This document shows positions 55,534-63,894 of a DNA stretch of 64,000 bases, piece by piece (positions within the stretch are counted from its first letter, which is position 1; every line of letters starts with the position of its first letter). The position numbers and the translations under genes are program-made. Source of the stretch: Candidatus Planktophila versatilis (lineage in GTDB: Bacteria > Actinomycetota > Actinomycetes > Nanopelagicales > Nanopelagicaceae); contig NZ_CP016778.1 in NCBI RefSeq assembly GCF_002288265.1, positions 1,261,421 through 1,325,420 on the forward strand. The letters run 5' to 3'. Under the pieces are notes generated by a model. The model saw nothing but the letters and a program-made list of their open reading frames with translations, ran no database searches and was not told the origin of the DNA.

Positions 55534-56463
55534 ATGAGCACAGATATTCGCGAGGTTGTCATTGTTGGATCTGGGCCAGCTGGTTACACCGCTGCTATCT
55601 ATGCCGCGCGCGCTCAATTAAATCCTTTAATGTATGAAGGTTCTGTCACCGCCGGTGGTGCGCTGATGAATACAACTGAAGTTGAAAACTTTCCAGGTTT
55701 TATTGATGGAATCATGGGACCGGATCTCATGGATAACATGCGTAAGCAATCAAAGCGTTTTGGTACTGAACTGATTACCGATGATGTTGTTGAAATGGAT
55801 CTCACTGGTGATATCAAGATTATTAAAGATGGGTCAGGAAATGTTGTTCGCGCCCGTTCGGTAATCCTTGCAATGGGTTCGGCATACCGAGAAATTGGTT
55901 TAGAGAACGAGAAGCGTTTATCGGGACGTGGTGTTTCATGGTGTGCCACGTGCGATGGCTTCTTCTTTCGAGATCAGGAGATTGCTGTTGTTGGTGGTGG
56001 CGACTCCGCACTTGAAGAGGCAACATTTCTCACAAAGTTTGCGAGCAAAGTTGTTTTGATTCACCGCCGTGGTGAACTTCGCGCCTCAAAGATTATGCAG
56101 GAGCGCGCATTTGCTAATCCTAAAATCGAATTGTTGTGGGATACCGAAGTCATTGATGTTCTAGGTGAGCAGAAAGTTGAAGCCCTCGAACTTCGTAACA
56201 CTAAAACTGGAGAAGTAAGTAAGCGTAACTTCACTGGATTATTTGTTGCCATCGGGCATATTCCGCGCTCTGAGCTTGTTACATCTTCTGTGACACTTGA
56301 TAACGAGGGTTATGTGAAAGTCGAAGGCCGCTCTACCCGCACAAACCTCGCTGGAGTCTTTGCCTGTGGTGATCTGGTCGATCACACCTACCGACAAGCC
56401 ATCACAGCGGCGGGCTCGGGTTGTCAGGCAGCTCTTGATGCTGAAAAGTTTTTATCCCACTAG
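55534..56463 (+). CDS. trxB: Thioredoxin-disulfide reductase
   Basis: A 309-residue flavoprotein. The FAD motif GSGPAGYTAAIYAARA lies at residues 12-27. The redox pair is CATC in WCATCDGFFFRD (about residues 133-140). The NADPH motif GGGDSALEEA is near residue 152. The C-terminal FAD segment FACGDLVDHTYRQAITAAGSG is complete. It reduces thioredoxin encoded 52 bases downstream. Conserved position after murJ; the sigM gene and its anti-sigma gene found there in Mycobacterium are missing. Confidence 0.98.
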   Translation: MSTDIREVVIVGSGPAGYTAAIYAARAQLNPLMYEGSVTAGGALMNTTEVENFPGFIDGIMGPDLMDNMRKQSKRFGTELITDDVVEMDLTGDIKIIKDGSGNVVRARSVILAMGSAYREIGLENEKRLSGRGVSWCATCDGFFFRDQEIAVVGGGDSALEEATFLTKFASKVVLIHRRGELRASKIMQERAFANPKIELLWDTEVIDVLGEQKVEALELRNTKTGEVSKRNFTGLFVAIGHIPRSELVTSSVTLDNEGYVKVEGRSTRTNLAGVFACGDLVDHTYRQAITAAGSGCQAALDAEKFLSH

Positions 56464-56515
56464 TAACCTCAACCGCTATAGAATTACAAGAGCTAGATAG
56501 AAAATAGGAGTAAAG

Positions 56516-56839
56516 ATGAGTGCACCGATCAAAGTCACAGCAGCCAATTTCGATGAGGTTGTACTTAAAAGCAGCACGCCAGTGCTCGTTGATTTCTGGG
56601 CCGAATGGTGTGGTCCATGCCGCGCAATCGCTCCGATTCTTGATGATATCGCTGCAGAACACGGTGATAAGTTAAAGATTGTAAAGCTCAATACCGATGA
56701 AGAATCTGCCATCGCTATCAAATATGGCGTGACCTCTATTCCAATGCTCAATGTTTATGTCAATGGTGAAGTAGTAAAGACAATCATTGGTGCAAAGCCA
56801 AAGCCTGCTCTTCTGAAAGAGCTCGAAGGTTTCATTTAA
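56516..56839 (+). CDS. trxA: Thioredoxin
   Basis: A 107-residue thioredoxin with the active site WCGPC in DFWAEWCGPCRAIAP (about residues 25-39), the cis-Pro TSIPMLNVY near residue 76 and the usual fold length. A ribosome site AATAGGAG precedes ATG at 56516. It serves as the reductant recycled by TrxB. Confidence 0.98.
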   Translation: MSAPIKVTAANFDEVVLKSSTPVLVDFWAEWCGPCRAIAPILDDIAAEHGDKLKIVKLNTDEESAIAIKYGVTSIPMLNVYVNGEVVKTIIGAKPKPALLKELEGFI

Positions 56840-56867
56840 TTAACTTACTTTTAGGAAGAGTCTTGCT

Positions 56868-57866
56868 ATGAAAGAGATGTCGGCCGATGACATTCGCTCT
56901 TTTCAGCAAGAGCGTGGTCTTCACATCACCGGTGAGCTCAACGAACAAACGCTTCGCGCGCTAGAAGAGGCTCGATGGAAGTTGGGCGATCGCTCGCTCT
57001 ATCTACAAAAGCCGCCATTGATGCATGGTGATGATGTGGCAGCTCTGCAATCGCGTCTGACTGAGATGGGTTTTCACTGCGGACGAGTTGATGGAATTTA
57101 CGGAGCTATGACCGAAAGTGCGGTTAAGGAATTCCAAAAATCTGTCGGTGTTGCAATTGATGGTAAGTGTGGTCCGGCAACAATTATCGCAATGCTTCGC
57201 CTGACAAAAATTGTTTCTGGTGGCGCACCCGCTGCACTTCGAGAAAGTGCGCTGCAGAAAAATCGTGGGCCTGCTTTGGCTAATAAAGTAATTGTGATTG
57301 ATCCAAGTTCAGAAGAACATGAGAGAGATATTGTCTTTGATATCGCACAGCGGTTAGAGGGACGTCTATTAGCACTGGGTGCATCTGTTTTTCTCACACG
57401 CGGTGCTAATAACAACCCCAGTGAAGAAGAGCGGATTTCATTTACCAATAAAAATAAGGCTGATCTGATGATTTCATTTCACATCGACCAGCACAAAAAC
57501 TCTGAAGCACATGGTGTGGCAACATTCTTTTATGGCAATGACCAACATGGTGTGCACTCAATTGTGGGTGAAAGATTTGCATCCTTAGTACAGCGCGAAC
57601 TCTGTGCACGTACTGATTTCCTGAATTGCCGCACCCATGCAAAGACATGGGATTCACTTCGCCTAATCACCGCACCTGCAGTTCGTGTGGATCTTGGATA
57701 TATCTCAAATAGCGCAGATGCCGCTCGTTTAGCCCGAGCCGAATTTAGAGACACCATTGCTGAAAGCTTCATTATTGCGATTCAGCGCCTTTATTTAGCG
57801 GCCGAAGATGATGCAAAGACTGGAACCTTGCGAATATCAGACCTACGTAGCGCAGGTCTTCGCTGA
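56868..57866 (+). CDS. cwlM: CwlM-like protein: peptidoglycan-binding domains plus degenerate amidase-3 domain
   Basis: A 332-residue cytoplasmic protein without a signal peptide. Two peptidoglycan-binding type 1 domains cover residues 5-45 and 55-105, the second with the full LQSRLTEMGFHCGRVDGIYG pattern. The rest is an amidase-3 fold (about 138-310). The usual zinc ligand in DPGH is lost (DPSS, residues 145-148), Glu152 and His205 (SFHID) remain, and the catalytic Glu is Asp275 (VDLGYIS). So amidase activity is unlikely. In Mycobacterium CwlM is a PknB substrate that controls MurA; the same role is inferred here. It sits at the conserved place after trxA. Confidence 0.82.
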   Translation: MKEMSADDIRSFQQERGLHITGELNEQTLRALEEARWKLGDRSLYLQKPPLMHGDDVAALQSRLTEMGFHCGRVDGIYGAMTESAVKEFQKSVGVAIDGKCGPATIIAMLRLTKIVSGGAPAALRESALQKNRGPALANKVIVIDPSSEEHERDIVFDIAQRLEGRLLALGASVFLTRGANNNPSEEERISFTNKNKADLMISFHIDQHKNSEAHGVATFFYGNDQHGVHSIVGERFASLVQRELCARTDFLNCRTHAKTWDSLRLITAPAVRVDLGYISNSADAARLARAEFRDTIAESFIIAIQRLYLAAEDDAKTGTLRISDLRSAGLR

Positions 57867-57923
57867 TTAATGAAGAGGATATTCATTCGCTAGCATCGCA
57901 TGACTTATGGGAGACTTCTCCTT

Positions 57924-59183
57924 ATGTCTGACATCTCTATCCGCTACCAAACCGGTGCCCCGCAGAATCTCGAGAAGAGATTTGCTGCGCGCGCTGCCGA
58001 GATGCTGCCTTCAGAGATTCGTTCACTTTTTGCAGTTGCATCTCGCCCGGAAATTGTTTCACTCGCGGGTGGAATGCCAAATCTTTCTGCTCTTCCGATG
58101 GAGATGATTGCCGGGGTAGTCAAGGAACTCATTCTCACCAATGGTTCGGAAGCACTGCAATATGGAAGTGGCCAAGGACATCCAAAACTTCGGCAACAGA
58201 TTTGCGATGTGATGGCACTTGAAGGAATTCGCGCAAACCCTGATGATGTCGTCATCACTACCGGTTCCCAGCAGGCACTTGATCTCATCTCTAGAATCTT
58301 TATCGATCCAGGTGATGTTGTGCTCGTTGAAGCTCCTTCTTATGTCGGCGCCCTCGGTACTTTCCGGCAATATCAAGCTTCGGTTGTGCACGTTGAGATG
58401 GATAACAATGGCCTGGTTCCTGATTCATTGCGTGCAGCAATTAAGAGCGTGCGTGCTACCGGGCGCAAGATCAAGTTCTTGTATCTGATTCCAAATTACC
58501 AAAACCCCACTGGTGTTTGTCTGCCAGCCGATCGCCGCACCGAGATCTTAAGTATCTGCCGTGAAGAAGAAATCTTTGTCGTTGAAGATAACCCTTACGG
58601 GCTATTAGGTTTTGATAAGCCTTCCCCGAATGCAATGCGCGCCGAAGATTCTGAAAATGTTATTTATTTAGGCTCCTTTTCAAAGACTATTGCTCCTGGG
58701 CTTCGTGTGGGTTGGGCACTTGTTCCGCAATCACTGAAAGATAAGTTGGTGATTTCATCTGAATCTTCAATTTTGTGTCCGTCAAACTTCACCCAGCTCA
58801 CTATCTCTAGTTACTTAGCTGATCAGCCATGGCGCGATCAGATTGCTAGCTTCTGTGAGCTTTATAAGGTGCGCCGCGATGCGATGCTGGAATCTCTAGA
58901 GCAACATTTCCCAGCAGAGGCCACATGGACAAAGCCTGGCGGTGGTTTTTATGTGTGGGTTAATTTGCCGGCCGAAATTGATACTAAAGCTTTAATGCCG
59001 AAGGCGATTGTGGCCAAGGTTGCTTATGTGCCAGGCAGTGCTTTTTATGCAGATGGTCTTGGTTCATGGTCGATGCGTCTTTCTTATTGCCACCCAACAC
59101 CAGAGCGAATTCGTGAAGGCGTGAAAGCACTCGGTGGTGTGATTAAGCAAGAGATGGGTCGCAGAGGAACCGCGCTTACTTAG
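57924..59183 (+). CDS. PLP-dependent aminotransferase (class I/II)
   Basis: A 419-residue enzyme with GSQQALDLISRIFIDPGD near residue 112, IPNYQNPTGVCLP near residue 189, VVEDNPYGLLGF near residue 221 and the PLP lysine in LGSFSKTIAPGLRVGW near residue 252. It looks like a LysN/AadAT-type or aromatic aminotransferase of the MocR-related group. ATG at 57924 has GGGAG upstream; ATG at 57900 would add eight residues. Its end overlaps parB by 8 bases. The substrate is not known. Confidence 0.88.
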   Translation: MSDISIRYQTGAPQNLEKRFAARAAEMLPSEIRSLFAVASRPEIVSLAGGMPNLSALPMEMIAGVVKELILTNGSEALQYGSGQGHPKLRQQICDVMALEGIRANPDDVVITTGSQQALDLISRIFIDPGDVVLVEAPSYVGALGTFRQYQASVVHVEMDNNGLVPDSLRAAIKSVRATGRKIKFLYLIPNYQNPTGVCLPADRRTEILSICREEEIFVVEDNPYGLLGFDKPSPNAMRAEDSENVIYLGSFSKTIAPGLRVGWALVPQSLKDKLVISSESSILCPSNFTQLTISSYLADQPWRDQIASFCELYKVRRDAMLESLEQHFPAEATWTKPGGGFYVWVNLPAEIDTKALMPKAIVAKVAYVPGSAFYADGLGSWSMRLSYCHPTPERIREGVKALGGVIKQEMGRRGTALT

Positions 59184-60045
59184 ATCCTTCGATGAGATCA
59201 ACGATGCGTTGTAGATCTTCATTGCCGGCAAATTCAATAACAATCTTGCCTTTACCTTTTCCGCTCTCCACACTCACGCGGGTATCAAGGTAATCACTTA
59301 AGAGTTCGGCGGCAGCTAAGCCGGCACCCGATACTCCCTTAACGCTAGATTTCTTAGCGCCCTTACTTGTGGGTTTCATGGTGGCGATAATTTCTTCAGT
59401 AGAGCGAACACTTAGCCCCTCTGCCACAATTCTTGATGCTAGTTTTTCAATCTCTGTTGCATCTGTTAGCCCCAGCAGTGCTCGCGCATGGCCAGCAGAA
59501 AGAACACCGGATGCAACTTTGCGTTGTACCGCATCAGGAAGATTTAATAACCGGATTGTGTTTGAAATCAGCGGGCGTGATCGGCCAAGTTTGAGTGCGA
59601 GTTCATCGTGGGTGCAGCCGAAGTCGCTGAGTAATTGTGCATATGCCGCGCCTTCTTCCAAAGGGTTGAGGTTACTTCGGTGAATATTTTCAATCAGTGC
59701 ATCACGAAGTAATTCGTTATCGGGTGTCTGTCTAATAATGACCGGAATGGATGTGAGCCCGGCAGCTTTAGCAGCGCGGTAACGACGCTCTCCCATAACG
59801 AGTTCATATTTATTCTCCGCAACTTTGCGAACTACTGGTGGTTGCAAGATACCAATTGATTTGATGGATGCAATTAATTCATTGAGTGCGCTTTCATCAA
59901 AGACGGTGCGCGGCTGACGTGGGTTAGGTGAAATTTGGTTGATGGGTACTTCGTTTTGCTGCGCAACTTCAGTGCCGGCAACAGTTAGTGAGGTGGGAAT
60001 AAGTGAATCAAGATTTGTACCGAGCCCACCACGCTTAATCGCCAT
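59176..60045 (-). CDS. parB: Chromosome partitioning protein ParB
   Basis: A 289-residue ParB that binds parS and loads condensin. The N-terminal domain has the CTP-binding box GERRYRAAKAAG (about residues 92-103) and NIHRSNLNPLEEGAAY near residue 119. The helix-turn-helix is near residues 144-165 (HDELALKLGRSRPLISNTIRL). The C-terminal dimerisation region ends the protein. Its ATG overlaps the parA stop by one base. Two parS-like sites lie at 60927-60942 and 61567-61582. Confidence 0.97.
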   Translation of the reverse strand: MAIKRGGLGTNLDSLIPTSLTVAGTEVAQQNEVPINQISPNPRQPRTVFDESALNELIASIKSIGILQPPVVRKVAENKYELVMGERRYRAAKAAGLTSIPVIIRQTPDNELLRDALIENIHRSNLNPLEEGAAYAQLLSDFGCTHDELALKLGRSRPLISNTIRLLNLPDAVQRKVASGVLSAGHARALLGLTDATEIEKLASRIVAEGLSVRSTEEIIATMKPTSKGAKKSSVKGVSGAGLAAAELLSDYLDTRVSVESGKGKGKIVIEFAGNEDLQRIVDLIEGSK

Positions 60046-60953
60046 TATGCAATTCCACCCTTGTAATTAATGCTGACAACATTTGAATCAAAGACAACAT
60101 CATCTTTAGCTTTCCCACGTTCTGCAATTTCGCGGGCTACTTGCATATAGGCAATCGCACCTGGTGATAGCGGGTCATAGGTCATCACCGTTTGGTTGTA
60201 TGAAGGCGCTTCTGAAACGCGCACCGCACGAGGGATAGGAATATCAATAAGTTCATTAGGAAAATGAGATCGCACATTTGCCGCAACATCATTTGATAAA
60301 CGTGTGCGCCCATCAAACATAGTTAAAACAATGGTGGAAAGGTTAAGTGTTGGGTTCAATCTCCTCTTCACAACAGAGTAGGTCTCAAGAAGTTGTGACA
60401 AACCTTCTAGCGCGTAGTACTCAGTTTGAATCGGGATGAGCAATTCTTTTGATCCAGCAAATGCGTTGATGGTAAGTAAACCTAGCGACGGTGGGCAATC
60501 AATAAAGATGTAATCATAATTTGCACTGATTTCATCGATAGCAGCCTTGAGTTGTAATTCGCGGGCAACCATGGAAACTAAATTGATTTCAGCATTGGCA
60601 AGTGATGTATTTGAAGGAAGGCAATCAAGTGCTGGAAAACCTGCCACTTTTTGAATGACCTCTGAAATTTGCACACTACCCATCAGCACTTCATAGACAC
60701 CGGCAGATTGGCGGTGTTCCACCCCCAGGGCAGTTGAGGCATTTCCTTGTGGGTCTAGATCAATGACAAGTACTCGCAAGCCCCCCATAGAAAGGGCGGC
60801 TGCAATATTGACGGTGGTGGTGGTTTTGCCCACCCCGCCCTTCTGGTTTGCCACGGTGAAAATTCGGGTGGAGGCCGGCTTTGCCATCGCCTCTTTTAGC
60901 CGGCGGACCCCAACAACTTTAGGGAGTGTTTCACGTGAATCATCACCGGACAT
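60045..60953 (-). CDS. parA: Chromosome partitioning ATPase ParA (Soj)
   Basis: A 302-residue Walker-type ATPase. The deviant Walker A is KGGVGKTTTT (about residues 39-48), and the signature DPQGNAS is near residue 68. It moves the ParB-bound origin region. The N-terminus (residues 1-30) is longer than plasmid ParA proteins. A parS-like site lies inside the first codons, so ParB binding could control its own operon. It is coupled to parB and lies 39 bases after rsmG. Confidence 0.97.
   Translation of the reverse strand: MSGDDSRETLPKVVGVRRLKEAMAKPASTRIFTVANQKGGVGKTTTTVNIAAALSMGGLRVLVIDLDPQGNASTALGVEHRQSAGVYEVLMGSVQISEVIQKVAGFPALDCLPSNTSLANAEINLVSMVARELQLKAAIDEISANYDYIFIDCPPSLGLLTINAFAGSKELLIPIQTEYYALEGLSQLLETYSVVKRRLNPTLNLSTIVLTMFDGRTRLSNDVAANVRSHFPNELIDIPIPRAVRVSEAPSYNQTVMTYDPLSPGAIAYMQVAREIAERGKAKDDVVFDSNVVSINYKGGIA
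60927..60942. other. parS-like site 1 (inside parA)
   Basis: TGTTTCACGTGAATCA differs from the parS consensus TGTTNCACGTGAAACA at one base. It lies within the first few codons of parA. Confidence 0.8.
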
Positions 60954-60992
60954 GAGCCAATCTAACCACTCCCGGAGCTGCGGCTAGCTCGA

Positions 60993-61574
60993 CTAGCTTG
61001 GTTTGCGCAGTTCGACGATGCGCCCAAGTCCTATACCTTCAAGTTCAATCTCATGTAGTACCGCGTTCTTTACCCCCACCATCTCGGCGGCGGCAGATTC
61101 ACCCTTCATTGCAAGCAAGGCTCCCCCGGTTTTAACCATATGCCAGCTAATTTTCTTCAGCTTCTCTAACGGGGCCACAGCTCGGGCGGTGACGTATTCG
61201 GCGCACTTCTTCACATCTTGGGCGCGCCCGCGGATCACTTCAATATCCAGTCCTTCGGTCGCCTCTTTTAGGAATTCAACCCTGCGCTCAAGGGGTTCGA
61301 TCAGGGTTACTTTTAGATCAGGACGAGCTAGGGCTATCACTATGCCAGGCAAGCCCGCCCCGGAGCCAATATCAAAAAGGGAGGCATTCTGAGGCAGAAG
61401 CTGGGTTACCGGTAGGCAGTTAAAGATATGGCGTTCCCAGATGCGCTCACCTTCGCGGGGGCCAATCAGGCCTCGTTCAATTCCAGCGGTGGTCAGGAAT
61501 TGCGCAAAGGCACGGATCTCTTCCTGGCGTTCTGGGAAGTAGCGGCCGACTAGCCCCTCTACTGATTGTTCCAC
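60993..61574 (-). CDS. rsmG: 16S rRNA 7-methylguanosine methyltransferase
   Basis: A 193-residue SAM-dependent methyltransferase (GidB) modifying G527 of 16S rRNA. The SAM motif GSGAGLPGIVIALARP is near residue 72, followed by LIEPLERRVEFLKE near residue 92 and the TARAVAPLEKL segment. GTG start at 61574 overlaps the second parS-like site. Loss of this gene elsewhere gives low-level streptomycin resistance. Gene order parA-rsmG-jag is conserved. Confidence 0.97.
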   Translation of the reverse strand: MEQSVEGLVGRYFPERQEEIRAFAQFLTTAGIERGLIGPREGERIWERHIFNCLPVTQLLPQNASLFDIGSGAGLPGIVIALARPDLKVTLIEPLERRVEFLKEATEGLDIEVIRGRAQDVKKCAEYVTARAVAPLEKLKKISWHMVKTGGALLAMKGESAAAEMVGVKNAVLHEIELEGIGLGRIVELRKPS

Positions 61575-61582
61575 GTGAAACT
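61567..61582. other. parS-like site 2 (rsmG start)
   Basis: TGTTCCACGTGAAACT differs from TGTTNCACGTGAAACA only at its last base. It covers the GTG start of rsmG and part of the 12-base gap to jag. Confidence 0.85.
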
Positions 61583-61586
61583 AGAT

Positions 61587-62129
61587 CTACGCTGGGTAGA
61601 TAACGACAAAGCGGTTTGGGTCTTCCCCATCTGACTCTGAGGTCAGGCCTAAGGTCTGGATTGTGTCGTGGATGATTTTGCGCTCAAAGGCGTTCATTGG
61701 GTCTAGCTTGATTGAGCTACCTGTGGTCTTTGCTTGGTCAGCCATCTTCTCTGCCAGGGCGGTCAACTCTTTACGGCGCCCTGCTCTAAATCCATCGATA
61801 TCAAGCATGAGTCGGCTGCGATCCCCGGTTGCTGTCTGCACAGCTAGGCGGGTGAGCTCTTGGATTGAATCAAGGACTTCACCTTCTGCGCCAACCAGGT
61901 GCTTGAGCTTGCCACCCACGATTGCTAGCGCTGCCCGGCCATTTTCCACATCGATATCGATATCGCCATCGAGATCTGCAATATCAAGTAGGCCTTCTAG
62001 GTAGTCGGCTGCGATATCGCCCTCTTCTTCAAGTTTGGCAGCACTTTTTGGAGCGCGCTCCTCTTTTGAACCAACCACTTCTTCGGTTGCTTCTAAAGTT
62101 TCTACTGTTGTTTCGGTGCTCTCTGACAT
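61587..62129 (-). CDS. jag: Jag/KhpB family RNA-binding protein
   Basis: A 180-residue protein with an acidic N-terminal tail (residues 1-35), a KH-like domain (about 50-115, with GAEGEVLDSIQELTRLAVQ) and an R3H domain at the C-terminus (about 115-175, DGFRAGRRKELTALAEKMAD start). It lacks the Jag_N domain of Firmicutes KhpB, as is usual in Actinobacteria. It binds RNA and affects cell division and wall growth. It lies between rsmG and yidC. Confidence 0.95.
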   Translation of the reverse strand: MSESTETTVETLEATEEVVGSKEERAPKSAAKLEEEGDIAADYLEGLLDIADLDGDIDIDVENGRAALAIVGGKLKHLVGAEGEVLDSIQELTRLAVQTATGDRSRLMLDIDGFRAGRRKELTALAEKMADQAKTTGSSIKLDPMNAFERKIIHDTIQTLGLTSESDGEDPNRFVVIYPA

Positions 62130-62181
62130 CTTCTCATCCTTTGTCCGGGTTAAGCGTTATTAATAGTATTTGTCTGATTTA

Positions 62182-63114
62182 TTACTTCTTCTTCTTTTTC
62201 TTCTTTGGTTGTTTTCGTTGTCCCAGAACTTCTGGAGCCTGCTCCTGGTTCTGGTCAATTTCAGTGCTCTGTGTTTTATTCTCTAACTTTTCTTTCTCCG
62301 CGCGCTTTTTTGCCAACGCCTCATATGCCGGAGATCCCGGTGTTGGGTTTCGTTTGATGACGTAGTACTGCTGTCCCCAAGTCCAGAGGTTTGTAGTCGA
62401 CCAGTAGATCAATACACCCACTGGGAAGTTAACTCCTGAAACTGCAAAGATAACTGGGAATGCATACAACATAATTTTTTGCTGCTGCAACATCATATTG
62501 TTACTTGCATCCATCTTTGGCATGCCTTTAACCATGAGTTGGCGCTGGGTAGTAAATGTTGTGGCAGACATGAAGATAATCAAAATTACAGTGACGATGC
62601 GAACATTAAGGTCGGTAGTGCCTAAGAAGCTCTGTGAAATCTTGGCGCCGAAAAATGTCGCTTGCGCCGCGCTATCTAGGAATTCTCCTTTAAGAAATCC
62701 GCGTCCGATAGGGGCTGCTACACCTTCATCGGTCTTTGCCGCGATTCCGTTAAGAACGGTAAAGAGGGCGAAGAAAATTGGTGCTTGGGCAATGATCGGG
62801 AAACATGATGCGAGTGGATTTGTTTTGTGCTCTTTATAGAGCTTCATCATCTCTTCTGATTGCTTTTGACGGTCGTCCTTAAACTTCTTTTGAATCTCTT
62901 TCATGTGAGGTTGTAGTGCAGTCATTGCGCGTTGGCTTTTAATCTGCTTCACAAAAAGTGGGATCAGAATAATTCGGATGAGTATTACCAGACCTATGAT
63001 GGAAAGAGTCCAGGTGACACCTGAGTCTTTACCAAATATGGGAGCAACCGCTTGGTGAATTGCCACCATGACACCGGAGACGATGCTATAGAGTGGGTTA
63101 AGAATTGAGTCCAT
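62182..63114 (-). CDS. yidC: Membrane protein insertase YidC
   Basis: A 310-residue insertase of the short, Gram-positive-type YidC/OxaI family. It has five predicted helices, with the first after about residue 10, then SQRAMTALQPHMKEIQKKFKDD near residue 79 in the cytoplasmic hairpin, ASCFPIIAQAPIFFALF near residue 103 and the final helix near residue 225. It ends with a strongly basic tail (KKKKKK), which may bind ribosomes. Start ATG overlaps the yidD stop by one base. Confidence 0.97.
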   Translation of the reverse strand: MDSILNPLYSIVSGVMVAIHQAVAPIFGKDSGVTWTLSIIGLVILIRIILIPLFVKQIKSQRAMTALQPHMKEIQKKFKDDRQKQSEEMMKLYKEHKTNPLASCFPIIAQAPIFFALFTVLNGIAAKTDEGVAAPIGRGFLKGEFLDSAAQATFFGAKISQSFLGTTDLNVRIVTVILIIFMSATTFTTQRQLMVKGMPKMDASNNMMLQQQKIMLYAFPVIFAVSGVNFPVGVLIYWSTTNLWTWGQQYYVIKRNPTPGSPAYEALAKKRAEKEKLENKTQSTEIDQNQEQAPEVLGQRKQPKKKKKKK

Positions 63115-63374
63115 TAGCGAGCTCCTACTAGTGTTTTATGGGCTTTTTTCGCATCTGCGCAATCAAGGTCTTCATCTACATAATCAACGCCGCCGAGTGA
63201 CCACGGGTTGCAGCGAAGGATTCGGTATGAGGCCATCGCAATTCCTTTTAGCCCATGGCGAGTAATCGCTGTGAGGGCGTAGTTAGAACATGATGGGTAG
63301 TACTTGCATCGTGGCGCGAATGCGCTAGAAAATAATTGGTAGGTGCGGGTAAATGCGGTAAGAAGTAACTTCAT
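63114..63374 (-). CDS. yidD: Membrane protein insertion efficiency factor YidD
   Basis: An 86-residue protein starting near [20 protein letters not shown], with the conserved [19 protein letters not shown] (residues 23-41) and [17 protein letters not shown] (about residues 52-68). It assists YidC. It overlaps both rnpA and yidC by one base (TAATG), so the three are translated together. Confidence 0.97.
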   Translation of the reverse strand: MKLLLTAFTRTYQLFSSAFAPRCKYYPSCSNYALTAITRHGLKGIAMASYRILRCNPWSLGGVDYVDEDLDCADAKKAHKTLVGAR

Positions 63375-63730
63375 TAGCGCGCCTCAATTCTTTTAGAGCG
63401 CTCAATAAGTTTTTGGATAAGGGTAGAAATCTCTGACGCCACGTTTTTATCATCGCTTTGTTTAAGAGCGCGAACAACAAAAAGTGATCCGAGTGGGAGT
63501 TCTACAATATGAGGTGCGACCGCGTGGCGAACTTTGCGCGCAAGGCGGTGACGTTTGACGGATCCGCCGACAGTTTTGTTAATGATGAGTCCACATTTTG
63601 CCGATGCATTATTTGTGACAGGTGAGATGTAGAGATATCCAACAAAGTGTTCTGTAGTAACTCGGATTCCGCTTTTAGTTGCTCGGGCGAAATCAGAGCT
63701 TGAAGTTAAACGTGCATCTATTGGGAGCAC
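63374..63730 (-). CDS. rnpA: Ribonuclease P protein component
   Basis: A 118-residue protein cofactor of RNase P. The signature [17 protein letters not shown] (about residues 54-70) is the RNR motif that binds P RNA. It is 26 bases downstream of rpmH, the universal order, and overlaps yidD by one base. Confidence 0.97.
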   Translation of the reverse strand: MLPIDARLTSSSDFARATKSGIRVTTEHFVGYLYISPVTNNASAKCGLIINKTVGGSVKRHRLARKVRHAVAPHIVELPLGSLFVVRALKQSDDKNVASEISTLIQKLIERSKRIEAR

Positions 63731-63756
63731 GAGAAGATCCGTTGCGCTCTTAAACC

Positions 63757-63894
63757 TTAGGCAGAGAGCTTTATACGGCCCTTGGCACGGCGAGCAGAGA
63801 GAACTGCGCGTCCTGCACGGGTAGCCATGCGGGCGCGGAAGCCATGCTTCTTGGCGCGGCGACGCGTATTTGGCTGAAAGGTGCGCTTTGTCAT
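63757..63894 (-). CDS. rpmH: 50S ribosomal protein L34
   Basis: A 45-residue ribosomal protein, [19 protein letters not shown] and onward, matching L34 exactly in size and pattern. The ATG at 63894 is chosen; the same frame stays open further upstream but the extra residues do not belong to L34. It normally lies right next to dnaA and oriC. Confidence 0.98.
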   Translation of the reverse strand: MTKRTFQPNTRRRAKKHGFRARMATRAGRAVLSARRAKGRIKLSA

